Assembly: GCA_037043455.1 (NCBI GenBank)
Contig: JAWPHD010004495.1
Span: forward strand, 62,001-126,000
Reading direction: 5' to 3'
Length of the DNA stretch: 64,000 nt
From: Cyrtodaria siliqua
Taxonomy: Eukaryota; Mollusca; Bivalvia; Adapedonta; Hiatellidae
Every line of letters begins with the position of its first letter. The first letter of the stretch is position 1. The position numbers and the translations under genes were made by a program. Below the pieces are notes generated by a model. That model saw nothing but the letters and a program-made list of their open reading frames with translations, had not been told where the DNA came from and did no database searches. Of this stretch, positions 12,181 to 23,935 are shown one piece after another.

Positions 12181-12795
12181 TGCATATAAACTTCCGAAGT
12201 GTAGATTAATTTAGTGCCTATAATACAAAGTAATCAATCCTTTTCTGTTATAAATGGGCATTATAAATAGGGGAAATTAACCATTTCTATTCGATTGTGA
12301 TGTTGTAGGTATAAGAAGTGTACTGGTAGGTTTTACTGGATTATTGATGAACATTTTCCAAATTTTGAATCTATGCATACACTTTGTGAACAGCTATCAA
12401 TGAAAACAGCTGTACCCTTGACCTGTTTAGTAAATAAACAAGAACGTTATTAAGCTTTTGACATGACTTGTGACCTCACATTTTCTGGTTATTTTTCGAG
12501 AGGAAAAATATTTTCCTATATTGAAATTATACTGCTGCATTATCCAAACTTAAGTTGGAGTTGCAGCAAATCATCAATATGTGCCATTCTGTATTGGTGT
12601 CAATAGGGAAAATAATTGGTGTTTTCATACCTAGACGAACACAATTACATAATATACAATGTTATATGACAATGACACAAAACGCGTACTTGAAGACTGG
12701 AACGTAGGATAAACAATTAAACAAAAGGACGACGGGTATAAAAGACTGGAAGGACCTGCGGCATCATACCATGTAGTTATATATGTAAATATAGA

Positions 12796-13075
12796 TATAA
12801 AATTCGAACAGGAAAAGCAGCATTCAATGATGACAGTCAACCACAAACACACACAGAAACAAAGAACAAATTTAAAGATGAATAAAAGGACAAATAAGAC
12901 ATCACAAACACAAAAGGGTTGACAATAGGGCTACCGCCTTGGAATGGTCAGTGGCAAAAAAGGCCACTGTGGGTTTAAACCAGATTCAGGAGTGCACCAA
13001 ACCTCAAACTTACACATCTCAACCCAATAAAACGGGCAGTGTAAATAAAGAAATCCCCGCCATGACATATTCTCT
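12796..13075 (-). mobile_element. Solo Penelope-like tail
   Basis: Read on the minus strand it shows the landmark order: CCCGTTTTATTGGG, TGCACTCCTGAATC, TTCCAAGGCGGTAGCCC, and an end near TCCTGTTCGAATTTTATA. No coding remnant. Confidence 0.8.
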
Positions 13076-14215
13076 AACACATGCATAAGCTATTGTCCTG
13101 TTCATGCATACAATGTCAACTAATGCGTGTAGCAAGTTTGGTAATGCATATATTGTGTTGTAGTATTGCTGTACTTGCATTATTGCGCAATGCATGCAAT
13201 CATGCATTGTTGTGTTCATGTATTGTTTTGTAAAGTTTGCAAAGATGTTTTTATGATGTGTTTTTGTGTGTAATGCATACATGCATGTGTGTATTGTATT
13301 GTTTTGTTCTTTTACAAATCCCTTGTTTTGCAATGAAGCATTTTGAAATAACCATACATGAATTTAATTTACATGCATATACTCACAACGCGGTCATTCG
13401 TGTGTGTTGTGTTTGTTGTTGCTTCTGTTGTACGTTCGATGGTTAGGTTAGATGTGCCTTTTGTTGTAACATCGAGAAAATATGTGCGCTCTAGATTAAC
13501 AGTGAGGTTATAAGGCATGACTGTTTACATATAAGATGTAAAACATAAGAATGATAAAATGAGAACTGCAGTATGGAAGACAATATATGGAAGAGGACAT
13601 CAACTAATGCCAATACTGTTGCTAAAGTTTTCATCTCATCAAAACATTCAATGAATGCAATAGTAATCTCAAAACATAGTATTGGGAAAACTGTTTCTAA
13701 TCAGTTTTAAGATTTTTAAATAACAATAAAGTAAAGTTTGCATGAATTTAATCCTTCGGTTTATGTATTAACATGATTTCATTTGTTGACGACGCGAATC
13801 TCACGAAGTTTAACCAATAAATGAGATTTTATTACAATATACTGTTAAAAAATTATGTACATAATTATTTAACTATGATGTTGATCAAGTATCTACGAAG
13901 ATATTTATCCGATTTCATGCTATATTGCTGTTTGTGTCGAATACAATATACATAGATTATAATTTCAATATGCCGAAAACGTATATACGTGATGGTTACA
14001 GCTAAATATTGAGCGAATATAAAGTATTAGCATAAAACATATTTATTAATGTAACCTTTTTAAAACCAATAACAGTTTTTAATTCAAAACAATTGCACTA
14101 TTTGACCACATTCTTGGCAGTATTTCTTTTGAAATCATCTAATAATACTATTATTGCTGTTCGACGGATGAAAACTATGTTGCAAAGTAATGTAATACCT
14201 TTCATAAATATCTTG
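13076..14215. other. Intron, ATGCAT-rich then AT-rich
   Basis: 13,080-13,400 is dense in TGCAT/ATGCA words around a palindromic GCGCAATGCATGC; the rest is plain AT-rich. The open frames here are chance. Confidence 0.5.
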
Positions 14216-14226
14216 TGCTAAATTAC

Positions 14227-14227
<1 letters not shown>

Positions 14228-14269
<42 letters not shown>
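14228..14269 (+). repeat. (TTA)n microsatellite
   Basis: About 14 TTA units. Shorter ATT tracts lie at 38,850-38,866 and 55,875-55,915. Confidence 0.95.
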
Positions 14270-14271
<2 letters not shown>

Positions 14272-14283
14272 CCTTCTTTACTC

Positions 14284-14556
14284 CATTACGTGGTCCCGCC
14301 TTCATTCCATTAAGCTATGGGAACGTTTATATTAACAGGCATTTATATTCGGATATTTCGGCAATAAAACACGTTTAAAACGTTTTTTTACTCAAAAATG
14401 CGACAACCTGTTTAAAATTACCTAAAATGTTTTTACAACATGCAAACATTTTAAGCCGAAATTAAGGTTTTGTTGCATACCCCAGCCAACCCCGTTTTAG
14501 CTTCTTTGAGAAGGGGTTGGATGGGGTATGAAAGTTAATACTCGAACCACGTAATG
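14284..14556. mobile_element. MITE with CATTACGTGG ends, copy 1
   Basis: The ends are CATTACGTGGTCCCGCC and TCGAACCACGTAATG. The inside includes AAGCCGAAATTAAGGTTTTG and CATACCCCAGCCAACCCC, shared with the next copy 250 bases away. Confidence 0.75.
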
Positions 14557-14808
14557 CATCATTCTTATAGTCACGTGCAAATGCAAGTGAGCCTAACTCA
14601 CCACAAAGGCCGCAGGTCATGTAGCAATTTTCTTCCATCACTTCATTTTTCGACTCACAGAAACCTTTTCCTTGGTCAGTGGCACACGTTGAAGGATCAG
14701 CCTTTGCGTCTGTACATTCAGCTGTAAAATCACAGTGATATGTTTAATATAGTGTATCTGGTGTAACCTTCCTGCTCTTCGACAAGGAAAACCACATAAC
14801 CACCAGAA

Positions 14809-15078
14809 CATTACGTGGTCCCGCCTTAATTCCATTCAGCAATAAGAAAGTATATATAATCATGGCTATTTCGACAATAAAACACGTTTAAAAACATTTT
14901 TTACAGAAAATAATGCAATAACCTGTTTAAAACTACCTATTGAATGTTTTAATTTTACACAATGCAAACGATTTTAGCCGAAATTAAGGTTTTATTTCAT
15001 ACCCCAGCCAACACCATTTTTGCTTCTTGGAGTAGGGGTTGGATCGGGTATGAAAGTTAATACTCGGACCACGTAATG
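14809..15078. mobile_element. MITE with CATTACGTGG ends, copy 2
   Basis: The ends are CATTACGTGGTCCCGCC and TCGGACCACGTAATG, 270 bases. A third, reversed and truncated copy lies at 54,432-54,640 (CATACCCCATCCAACCTC). Confidence 0.75.
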
Positions 15079-15154
15079 AATAAGAACTATAAATAATCAT
15101 TGCTGCTCTTTCATTATCAGACTGTATAAACATATAGAATGCACAATTAAAGTA

Positions 15155-15345
15155 GATATAAAAGTCAAACAGGAAATGAAGCTTTCATAGAAAACAGTCA
15201 ACCAAAACGCGCATTAAAATAAACAACAGTTGCCATGTTAATTAGAAGCAAGGCATGTGCCATCACAAAGACAAACGGGATGACAATATGGTTACCCCTT
15301 GGAACGGTCAGTGGCAAAAAGTCCCTGGGGATACCACACATTATG
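15155..15345 (-). mobile_element. Solo Penelope-like tail, partial
   Basis: ATAAAAGTCAAACAGGAAAT, GGTTACCCCTTGGAACGGTC and TCAGTGGCAAAAAG mark the distal half of the tail in reverse orientation. It is adjacent to the big inverted repeat. Confidence 0.75.
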
Positions 15346-15762
15346 GACAATAGTTTAAATATGACTGCTATCTTGCATTTTAGTAATCTCAAATGCAAGA
15401 AACTCATCGGGACTTCAAAATTAAAAAATCGTTGTCATCTGTCAGTGTTTTTGATCACCTGTGCCGATTGCTCAATGTGATGTTTTGGAATCACTCTTCG
15501 TCCGCTGTCTGTCCGTCGTCCTCGCCGTCGTTGTCTTTCGCTTCTGACGGCTTTTTCGAAGGAAACCCTTGTCGGAATTCAACCAAAGCTTATATGAACA
15601 ACAGCTAAGGTCATTTGGCGACATTCCAGCTTTTTATTGGTGGAGGAAGACCCCAGGTGCAAATCCGGGCATTTTTTCGTGCACGGGCGCGCACCTGAGT
15701 AGAACCACCGACGTTCCGCAAGCAAGCTGGATAGCCTGATACTCACATACTAAACAGTCATG

Positions 15763-15834
15763 GCCCCATGGGGAATCGAACCCACAGCGGTGAGGGACAT
15801 GTTATTTCAAGTCTGAGACCACTCGACCACGGAC
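15763..15834 (-). repeat. tRNA-Ser-like sequence, left arm
   Basis: Minus strand: GTCCGTGGTCGAGTGGTC, GACTTGAAATAAC (anticodon TGA position), GTGGGTTCGATTCCCCATG. It has A- and B-boxes and a serine-type long variable region, but the acceptor stem does not pair, so it is SINE or pseudo-tRNA. Confidence 0.65.
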
Positions 15835-16004
15835 GAATCCAAGTGTATGTGAAGCATCATTATATGTTTGTTCGAATGTTGCACCTGATGTCATAAATGC
15901 CCCCGCAATGGGGCTTATCAGGTTCATTTAACAAATATTAAAAAATCTTCTGCAAAAATACAAGATATACAGCTGTGATATTTTGCATGTAACATCGTCT
16001 TCAC

Positions 16005-16457
16005 GTCTCACACCTCTATTATCTTCCCTGAAAGCTCACGGATTTAGAGACAAAAGGAAAACAGAAAATAATTCTATTTTTTCTCAATTTTAGGCAATTT
16101 TTAATTTGAAAAATAGGTTTTTCTTTGCTTTAGCATACATCTGCAGTGTAAAAGACAGATGATACAGAAAATCCCATATTGATATGAGGTTTCATTCAAA
16201 TTTCAGAATTGTTTGACCGAAGCACCGCATATTCAGCTAGATAGTGTATGAATTTTGTATTTTCCATAGGGTTCACAAAACATGAGCGAGAAAGAAAAAA
16301 AACTGGCTAACTTATGTATTTTATTGTTTTAAATTACTGGTCTTGGCTATACTGAAGATATTAAACCAACAACAATGTCTGCTGCCCTGCTTTAAAGCTC
16401 AGATGTTGGAAAAGGCTGTACAGTAACCCTATGGGAAAATTAATTGAGGTGTGAGAC
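16005..16457. mobile_element. MITE with GTCTCACACC ends, copy 2
   Basis: The ends are GTCTCACACCTCTATTATC and AATTAATTGAGGTGTGAGAC. It sits inside the left arm of a large inverted repeat, and the right arm lacks it (17,600-17,620 reads straight through), giving a direct empty-site comparison with a CTT target duplication. Confidence 0.75.
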
Positions 16458-17781
16458 CTTATGGTCCTCTAACAAGTTTGTTCTAATGGTGACCATGAGG
16501 TCAAATTTGGACCCGCCCCAGTGTCCTAATCATTCAAACGAACTTTAATCAAGCATACTTTTTGAGTTATGCTCCGGACAAAAAGTGTGACGCACGGACG
16601 CACGGACGCACACACGGACGGACGGAAAAAGCGGCGACTATATGCTCCACCCTAATAAACAATCTAATGTTTATAGTTAAATATATTTTATATCAAAAAC
16701 TAAGGTAATAACTGTGATGGGGCCTCAATATAATGTCTCTGTGGTAATCAGTCAACGAGAAGTAAGCAGTTAAAAAGCATGCTATCCATGATTTTTCAAC
16801 GACTACATTCAGTTGGGAAATGTGTCTTTAAAGACACATTTCCCAGCTGATTGTAGTCGTTGAAAAGTCATGGATAGCATGCTTTTTAACTGCTTACTTC
16901 TTAAAGACACATTTCCCAGCTGATTGTAGTCGTTGAAAAGTCATGGATAGCATGCTTTTTAACTGCTTACTTCTCGCTGACTGATTACCACAGAGACATT
17001 ATATTGAGGCCCCATCACAGTTTGTTTCTTTTCATTTACTATTACCTTAGTTTTTGATATAAGATATATTGTAACTAAAAAAAACACTAGATTGTTTATT
17101 ATGGGGGAGCATATAGTCGCCGCTTTTTCCGTCCGTCCGTATGTGCGTCCGTGCGTCCGTGCGCTTTTTGTCCGGAGCTTAACTCAAAAAGTATGCTTGA
17201 TTAAAGTTCCTGTGAATGATAAGGATAATGAGACGGAGTGCAGTTCATAGGAACCATAACTCTAGCTTCACTACTTTTTTAATTATCTCCCCTTTTTGAA
17301 AAATCTTAATAGAGTTCCGTACGGATTCATTTTTGAATAAGGAAAGGTTATGAATGAATGAATATAAATACACTAAAAGGAAGCAGAACAGGAAATGTTC
17401 AAATCTGACCACAGAGTCACGATTTGAACAAACTTGGTAGATGACCATAACCTTAAGGTAAATGCAAAATATTAAACCTCTGGCTATTGTAGTTTCAGAG
17501 ATGAATATTGTTGAAGTGTTTCCCTATATAAGTCTATGTTTAATATGTGACCACTGGGCGGGTCCAAATTTGACCTCAGGGTCAACATTAGAACAAACTA
17601 GTAAGAGGACCATAAGACGATGTTACATGCAAAATATCACAGCTCTATATCTTGTATTTTTGCAGAAGATTTTTTAAGATTTGTTAAATGAAACGGATAA
17701 GCCCCATTGCGGGGGGCATTTATGACCTCAGGTGCACCATTCGAACAAACATATAATGATGCTTCACATAAACTTGGGGTT

Positions 17782-17852
17782 GTCCGTGGTCGAGTGGTCT
17801 CAGACTTGAAATCACATGTCCTTCACCGCTGTGGGTTCGATTCCACATGGGG
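17782..17852 (+). repeat. tRNA-Ser-like sequence, right arm
   Basis: Plus strand: GTCCGTGGTCGAGTGGTC, GACTTGAAATCAC, GTGGGTTCGATTCCACATG. Mirror copy of 15,763-15,834 with a few substitutions. Confidence 0.65.
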
Positions 17853-18289
17853 CCAGGACTGTTAAGTATGAGTATCAAGCTATCCAGCTTGCTTGCGGAA
17901 CGTCGGTGGTTCTACTCAGGTGCGCGCCCGTGCACGAAAAAATGCCCGGGTTTGCACCTGGGGTCTTCCTCCACCAATAAAAAGCTGAAATGTCGCCAAA
18001 TGACCTTGGCTGTTGGTGCAACTATAAAATCCAGTTTAATGAATTCATATAAGATTTGATTGAATTCCGACAAACGGTTTCTGAGAAAAAGTCGTCAGAA
18101 GCAAAAGATAACGACGACGACGGACGACGGACAGACAACGGACGACGGACGAAGAGTTATTCCAAAATATCACATTGAGCCTTCGGCTCAGGTGATCAAA
18201 AACACTGACAGATGACAACGATTTTTGAATTTTGAAGTCCCGATGAGTTTCTTGCATTTGAGATTTACTAAAAAATGGCAGAGAAGTAA

Positions 18290-19370
18290 TTGATAATAGA
18301 GTATATTGTGCTAAAAATACAAAAACTATTAATTGTTAACACGGGTCTTTTAAAAAAATCCATCTATACATAATTGTTTTAACATATATACAAGTGCACA
18401 TAAAATGCAAAACGGTTATAATTTTTACTACATTATTACCGTATACACTCTTTATGGGACGGGCCTCATCCTTTGACAAAACACTAATAATCTCAATTTT
18501 CTTGTGCAAATGTATTTCTAACAGCGATCTACAGTTACCTATAGAAATTCTCTTTCTAACAGCGATTTACAGTTACCTATAGAAATTCTCTCCCCACCAA
18601 ATACAATAGGCTCGAAATGTGTCTTTAATATCGACCTAACTTATTTACTAGGAAAATTAGATTTTCTGGGCGGAGGGTTATTCCCTACTGTATCTTGTGA
18701 TTTGTGTCAGTTCCACTAAGACTGAAATTGCTAATAGGAAAGCATTCAATATTTATTATACCTCTGAATTTGTATTTATTTGTATTTATTTGATTCAATT
18801 TATTTTGAATGTATTGTCATACACCATAACTATTCACTTGTAGATTGAATGTAGGTATATGCTTTTGTGTATTACGAAAAACTGTAAAGTTTAAGTGAAT
18901 AAAGAATATGTTCTGTTCTGTTCTATAACCGTTTTATTATTAGGGTCAACCCATTTATGTGTTATATCATGTTGTTTACTCTTTCAATGTTATATATATA
19001 TATAATGAGCAAATATATACCCGCTGTTAATGCTTGCATTTCCATAGGTCAGGTTTTAGTGAGTATAACAACTTATATTTAGTTAAAATGAAACACCTTT
19101 TGATGTTGATAAGCAAAGCACTTGAGAACAAAATATTCCATTAAACCGATTCAAATTCTACAACAAGCCTGCGGCTCTACTACCCAAGGGACATGGCTAG
19201 TACAAGAAGATGATACGTTTATACTTGCAAACGTACGTTTTGCTTTGTTATCAGCAGGTATTTAATTATGATATGACTGGCTATGTTCTGTAAACAAACG
19301 TTATGCCTTTTGACTTAATGTGGATGTATAGAAATGTGATGTTGTGTTGTTTTTAAGAAGAAAACCACTT
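18290..19370. other. Intron, little recognised
   Basis: Apart from the small tandem duplication at 18.5 kb, nothing was identified up to exon 23. Confidence 0.55.
18500..18595 (+). repeat. 38-bp tandem duplication
   Basis: CTAACAGCGATCTACAGTTA / CTAACAGCGATTTACAGTTA, each followed by CCTATAGAAATTCTCT. Part of a repeat also seen at 60,240-60,330. Confidence 0.8.
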
Positions 19371-19372
19371 AC

Positions 19373-19497
19373 TACTGCAATCTAGATCTCCAAAACCTAT
19401 TGGGCAAGCACATCGACAAGTGGTGCTGTTAAATGTTCCGCCATTTTGACACTCGGTGATCTTACATTCTTGACAATCGACGCCCTTAAACGGATAT
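19373..19497 (-). CDS. EGF-like cassette exon 23
   Basis: Acceptor TGTCAATTATAG, donor AGTA/GTAAGT. It has YPFKGVDCQECKITECQNGG and then TTCRCACPIGFGDLDCS: a complete CQNGG...CxCxCPxGFGxxxC unit. It is one base in and one base out; joined to the mucin-like exon it reads DCS-KPSPT. The intron that follows is 14.3 kb and packed with repeats. Confidence 0.93.
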
Positions 19498-20867
19498 CTA
19501 TAATTGACAAAACATACACGTACAGAACGTTGGAAAGTGTACACAATTTCGGATTAGCCATGTGGCCGACGATTGACACTGTACTTTGCAATAAGAAGTT
19601 CCTGGTTAACAACTGGCACAGTTAAGAAATGTCATTACCAATAAAAAATAGTAAATAAATAAACAACATGTTTTAATAAGGCGTGAAATAGAATACACGA
19701 GGCATATATTGATGTGAACTAGTCACTGTTATTATTAAATAATGAATAAAAATACTTCAGGAGAATATTAAACATTTACAAAGTAAATAGTTAAACAAAT
19801 TGAAATATTTACATCTTACGTATCAGGAATATGACTGGATTCACTGTTGGACAGTTCAGTTAATGGCTTTGAATTTCAATCTTTCTGGCTTTAAAGCAGA
19901 ATATCGCTTTAGTCGGTGATAGGAGGCGTGAGAGGTGTTGCACTTCACATTACCCAGCATGGTCTCTCATGCAAACATGTTGCCTTAATATGGTGGACAT
20001 TAGTATTTGTTCGCTGTATATTATCTTTTCTATATGCAGAAATAAATCTTGTTTAAAAGAAAATCTTGTAAGTTATTGTCTATCCATTAGTCACTACCTA
20101 TTAGGTATTACATAGTGTATGCTGTTCTTTTCCCAAGTATACCAAAGTTTTCCAAAGTATGCCAAAGTTATACAAAGTACATCCCTATTGTCACAATACG
20201 TGTCAACATGAGGCTAACTTTACGATTTATAACATCTATGCTTTTTTAATGATATTTAAGAAAAAATGTATCCAATAATAGAAAGTAAAAGTATGGAAAT
20301 GTAGCATTGCGGCCGCAGAGCACTAAAATCATGCAATTAAGTCTAACAACAATTACAATAATAAATGCAGTCAACGTAGACAAACTTAAAAGGGTCGACA
20401 ATATGGGTACTGTCTTGAAACGGTCAGTGACAAAAGATGCGGTTGGAGTTTATATTGAATTGAATTGGGGTTTTAAAGCGCACCAACACATGAAAAGGTT
20501 ATATGGCACCTAACAGGCATGAACATGCCAGGCTCATCTTCCATGTACATAGAGATAAAATATGGAAAATGGGCCTAGAACCTTCTCACCCTGACCTGCA
20601 GAGTTGCTGCAAATTCTATCGTAGAAACTCCATTTACGCTGGAGCCACGTTATTGTTTTTCTGCCACTGCTCTGTTGATGCGAGCGAGATAGCACCTGAA
20701 ACAATGCAGGGATCATGATGAAGACCTTTAATGAACATGAACAAAACATGATAAAATGAACATGAATTTGAAGGGATGCTACCCCTCTGCCTACCCCTCC
20801 AAAGGGATATGCAGTGGCCCTATTATTTGCCCCGTGACCTAACGGAGGCCCCCGGGAACCACACGGG

Positions 20868-20930
20868 ATTGGAGTTTATATAGGTTTATATCAGTTAGGA
20901 GTTTATATAGGTTTAAATCAGTTAAGACAA
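20868..20930 (+). repeat. 29-bp tandem duplication
   Basis: GGAGTTTATATAGGTTTA occurs twice with ATCAGTTA spacers. Confidence 0.85.
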
Positions 20931-21179
20931 AATCATTGGTATTGCATTGTTCCACTCCATTACGTAGTTCCAATGTATAGCACCGCCGATATTCTAAGGG
21001 AGCATTATTTACAGCGTTTAAAATAAGAGATAATACAATCGTTGCCATGTTGCGTTCCTGACTATAGCCAAGAACTACTTCTTTCTGTTGACATGGAGGT
21101 ATCTTATTTAATACCCTGCAATAACTATTATTAGTATATACCTATCAATAATTATATACCTAGTACCTTCATTTTCCAA

Positions 21180-21790
21180 CAATGGAATACAAAACATTGT
21201 ATCACCTTCAGAGTTTTTCTGAATCCATTTCACTATGCTTCTAAAAATAGATTTTGGAACTTCTTTTTATATTTCTTTTCCATACACAAAATTAATGTCA
21301 GATTGGAATGTTGGGGTTTGCCCAGCTAGTAATCCATTAAGAACAATCGATGTTTTAACATGAAATGTGAACTCTAAGAATGTTTGTTTGTGCATTTGTG
21401 AACATTGTGTATTAATTAATGTAACATTATATCAGTTGGTAAATTCACCCGAATTTGACTTGTTTACTCATGTGTTATGAAAACGTGTGTAGCTGTTGCA
21501 ATGTAATGTACAGGTTTTCTTGTCTTTCCTGTTGGTGGTTTTCAGTTAATTTGACTTAATACATTTTGTTTTAATTTGTGTTTTTGATACATGTATTCTA
21601 TATTAATGATATGTAAATAGGTTAGTATATAATATAAGGATCATTACTACAGTAACTTGTTCTGGAAGCTTGTATCACATCGAATAGGTAAATGCGTAGC
21701 CTCTCTTGTGATCCTGATCTAGCATTTACCTACTCGAGGTGATACAACTTCCAGAACAAGTTACTATAGTAATAATCCTGTTTTATTTGT
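21180..21790 (+). repeat. Dispersed repeat ending in a hairpin, copy 2
   Basis: Same order as 1,250-1,790. Here the terminal palindrome is better preserved: ACTACAGTAACTTGTTCTGG against CCAGAACAAGTTACTATAGT, arms of about 60 bases. Confidence 0.7.
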
Positions 21791-22021
21791 GGTCAGGATA
21801 AGGCAGAAGTAATTTCCTATAAATGTATGGAGTATTACAAGGACATGTACCATTGGACGATAAATAACGCCTATACTTATTTGGGTTTAATCCTCAACTA
21901 GAAGCTATCATTGTCTGACATTCAGACTGTCGCCAAGTTTGCTCAGTTCTTCTTGGCGAACGCAGCTCTACTCAGATTTACATATCCATGAACAAATATT
22001 TACTAATACATGCAAACTTAC

Positions 22022-22133
22022 TTGCAATTGCAATAGCTGCCATAGGTATTGCCCAGACATACACAGTTTTTGCAGTTGGCCGTGTGTCCCTGTGAGTTCT
22101 TACAGTATTTTTTGCACGAATCGCACGATAGTC
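22022..22133 (-). CDS. EGF-like cassette exon 22 (divergent)
   Basis: Acceptor TTTTTTAG, donor GCAA/GTAAGT. It opens LSCDSCKKYCKNSQGHTANC and continues KNCVCLGNTYGSYCNC. It has ten cysteines in 36 codons; the first closes the previous EGF unit and the rest form a modified EGF unit lacking the NGG turn. Phase joins on both sides are exact. Confidence 0.9.
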
Positions 22134-22771
22134 CTAAAAAATCAAACTTGAAATAAATCCATGACTGGTACACCGTTGTGCGTTTTATTCACATAAATTC
22201 GAGGATATTTCTTTTTCATAATTAATTTAAATTTCTTTTCATGCATACATCATGTACATCTATGCAATAACAAAGAATGAATAATATTATGAATTTTATA
22301 GTTGGGGTGTTAATACGTACACAACAATTTAATACATAGTAATATCAGGTTTTCCCGGTAATATGACGTAAAATACTTCACACCATTCCTGCATAATATC
22401 AGGTTTTCCGGTAATATGAGTTTCTGCAATTTCACATATGCCATTTATTTAATTCATCATCAATTCAGTCAGGTGTAGCAAAAAGTGTTTTGATTTAATC
22501 CTGGTATCTTTTATAAATAGTTTATGTCCTTATACGTTTTATGAGTCGCTTTTAAACATTCTATATCTGAGGAAGTAAATGGAGTCTTTATCTGAGTAAC
22601 TGAGTGGAGAGGAGTATCCTACCTCATACAGCCCAAATAGTAGTTGGATCTAATAGCTTTTTGTTAAGTCATATAATAGGTGACATATCAATCATTGATG
22701 CTATTCGTAGTTATTGTGGTAAGTGTATTATGTTTTACAGCTACTGTAAATGTATATGCAAATATATTTAC

Positions 22772-22855
22772 CGTAGAAACCAGAAGGGCAGTCGCATGAA
22801 CACGTTGTCGTGTTCCAAACGCCCCCATTGTTGCACGTGCCTGTACATGAGTCTT
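22772..22855 (-). CDS. EGF-like cassette exon 21
   Basis: Acceptor TCTGTCTTGCAG, donor TACG/GTAAAT. It reads DSCTGTCNNGGVWNTTTC, then SCDCPSGFYG. The CxNGG...CxCxCPxGxxG pattern is the short EGF-like type found in invertebrate secreted proteins. It contains NTT, a possible glycosylation site. The last cysteine comes from exon 22. Confidence 0.93.
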
Positions 22856-22934
22856 CTGCAAGACAGAAAACAATAAGATAAATTCTGAAAGAAAATGTCA
22901 TATAATACAAAAATATTAAATATTTCCCTTAAAA

Positions 22935-23215
22935 GTAGATATAAAAGTCGAACAGGAATTATAGCATTCATGGATCACAGTCAACTTAAATAACGCATAG
23001 AAACAATTAGCACAAAGATGGACAAAAGCTAAGATTGCATCACAAACATAAAAGGTTTGACAATAGGGCTACCGCCTTGGAACGGTCGGTGGCGACTAAT
23101 GACACTGGGATTTAAACCAGGTTCTACACCAAACTTCACTCTTATCCTATTGACTTACCCAATAACTTGACAGTGTAAAGAAAGATATCCCCGCCAGGTT
23201 ATTCTCTAACAAACA
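22935..23215 (-). mobile_element. Solo Penelope-like tail
   Basis: ATAAAAGTCGAACAGGAATT, GGGCTACCGCCTTGGAACGG and ATATCCCCGCCAGG are all in place. It lies between the EGF exon 21 and the longer copy at 23.5 kb. Confidence 0.8.
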
Positions 23216-23457
23216 ACGCAGCATTGACAGGCACATGTTGCCGTGCTTTAAATTAGGAAGGTAGATATATTGTCATTCATTTTGTGTTTGTGATGCAAAT
23301 ACATTGCCTCTTATTGGTCCGTGTAATTGTTGTTTGTTTCGATGCGTGTTTTGGGTGACTGTGGTCCTCGAATGCTACATTTCCTGTTCGACTTTGATAG
23401 TTCTGTACTGTATAATTACCTACGAGCAACGTACATTTTAGAATAACTGCAAAAATA

Positions 23458-23935
23458 ATTATAAAAGTCGAACAGGAAATGCAGCTTTCACAGAACACGG
23501 CAAATCCCAAAATACGCAAAACGACAAATATGAATGGCAATGTAAAGGCATATGACGTCACAAACACAAAAAAGGTTGACAATAGGGCTACCGCCTTGGA
23601 ATAGTCAGTGTGAATAAATGCCGCTGGGGGTTTAAACCAGGTTCTAGGGTGCACCAAACCTCATACTTACACTACCTCATCCCAATAAAACGGGACAGTG
23701 TAAATAAAGATATCCCCATCCTGAACTATTCTCTAACCAACAAGGCAGCATTAACAGGCAATATAAGTGAAACACAAAGATGCTGGTGTATATATAAATA
23801 CAAAAACAAATAGCATAGATAGCAACAAATAACGTACTTAGTGACTTGGCAGAAGCCAGAACAACACGAAAATAAACCATTGAGTGCACGACAAGACAAG
23901 ATTGCAGACATGATAGGGTCCGCAGCCTGTCCGGT
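23458..23935 (-). mobile_element. 3' tail of the Penelope-like element
   Basis: This follows the reverse transcriptase on the same strand. Landmarks are CCCGTTTTATTGGGATGAGG, GGTGCACCCTAGAACC, TTCCAAGGCGGTAGCCC and a final CCTGTTCGACTTTTATAA. The same landmarks recur across the window without the coding part, so it serves as the reference for the truncated copies. Confidence 0.85.

Larger units (their letters stand above)
15375..18285. repeat. 2.9-kb inverted repeat (composite foldback)
   Basis: 15,375-16,005 pairs with 17,610-18,285, and 16,458-16,840 with most of 16,850-17,220. Landmarks on both arms: CTCATCGGGACTTC/GAAGTCCCGATGAG, GATCACCTG/CAGGTGATC, and the ends of the GACGG tract. The centre is TGTGTCTTTAAAGACACA. 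Differences are a MITE in the left arm, about 350 extra bases in the right arm (17,240-17,600), and a local repeat at 16,900-16,975. No protein is encoded. Confidence 0.85.

Noticed and set aside
17782..17852. Functional tRNA-Ser gene
   Set aside because: The acceptor stem does not pair, and a mirror copy sits in the other arm of a transposon-like inverted repeat.
22604..22971. Overlapping frames around EGF exon 21 on both strands
   Set aside because: Only the minus frame with CxNGG...CxCxCP and matching phase is kept; the others are shadows.
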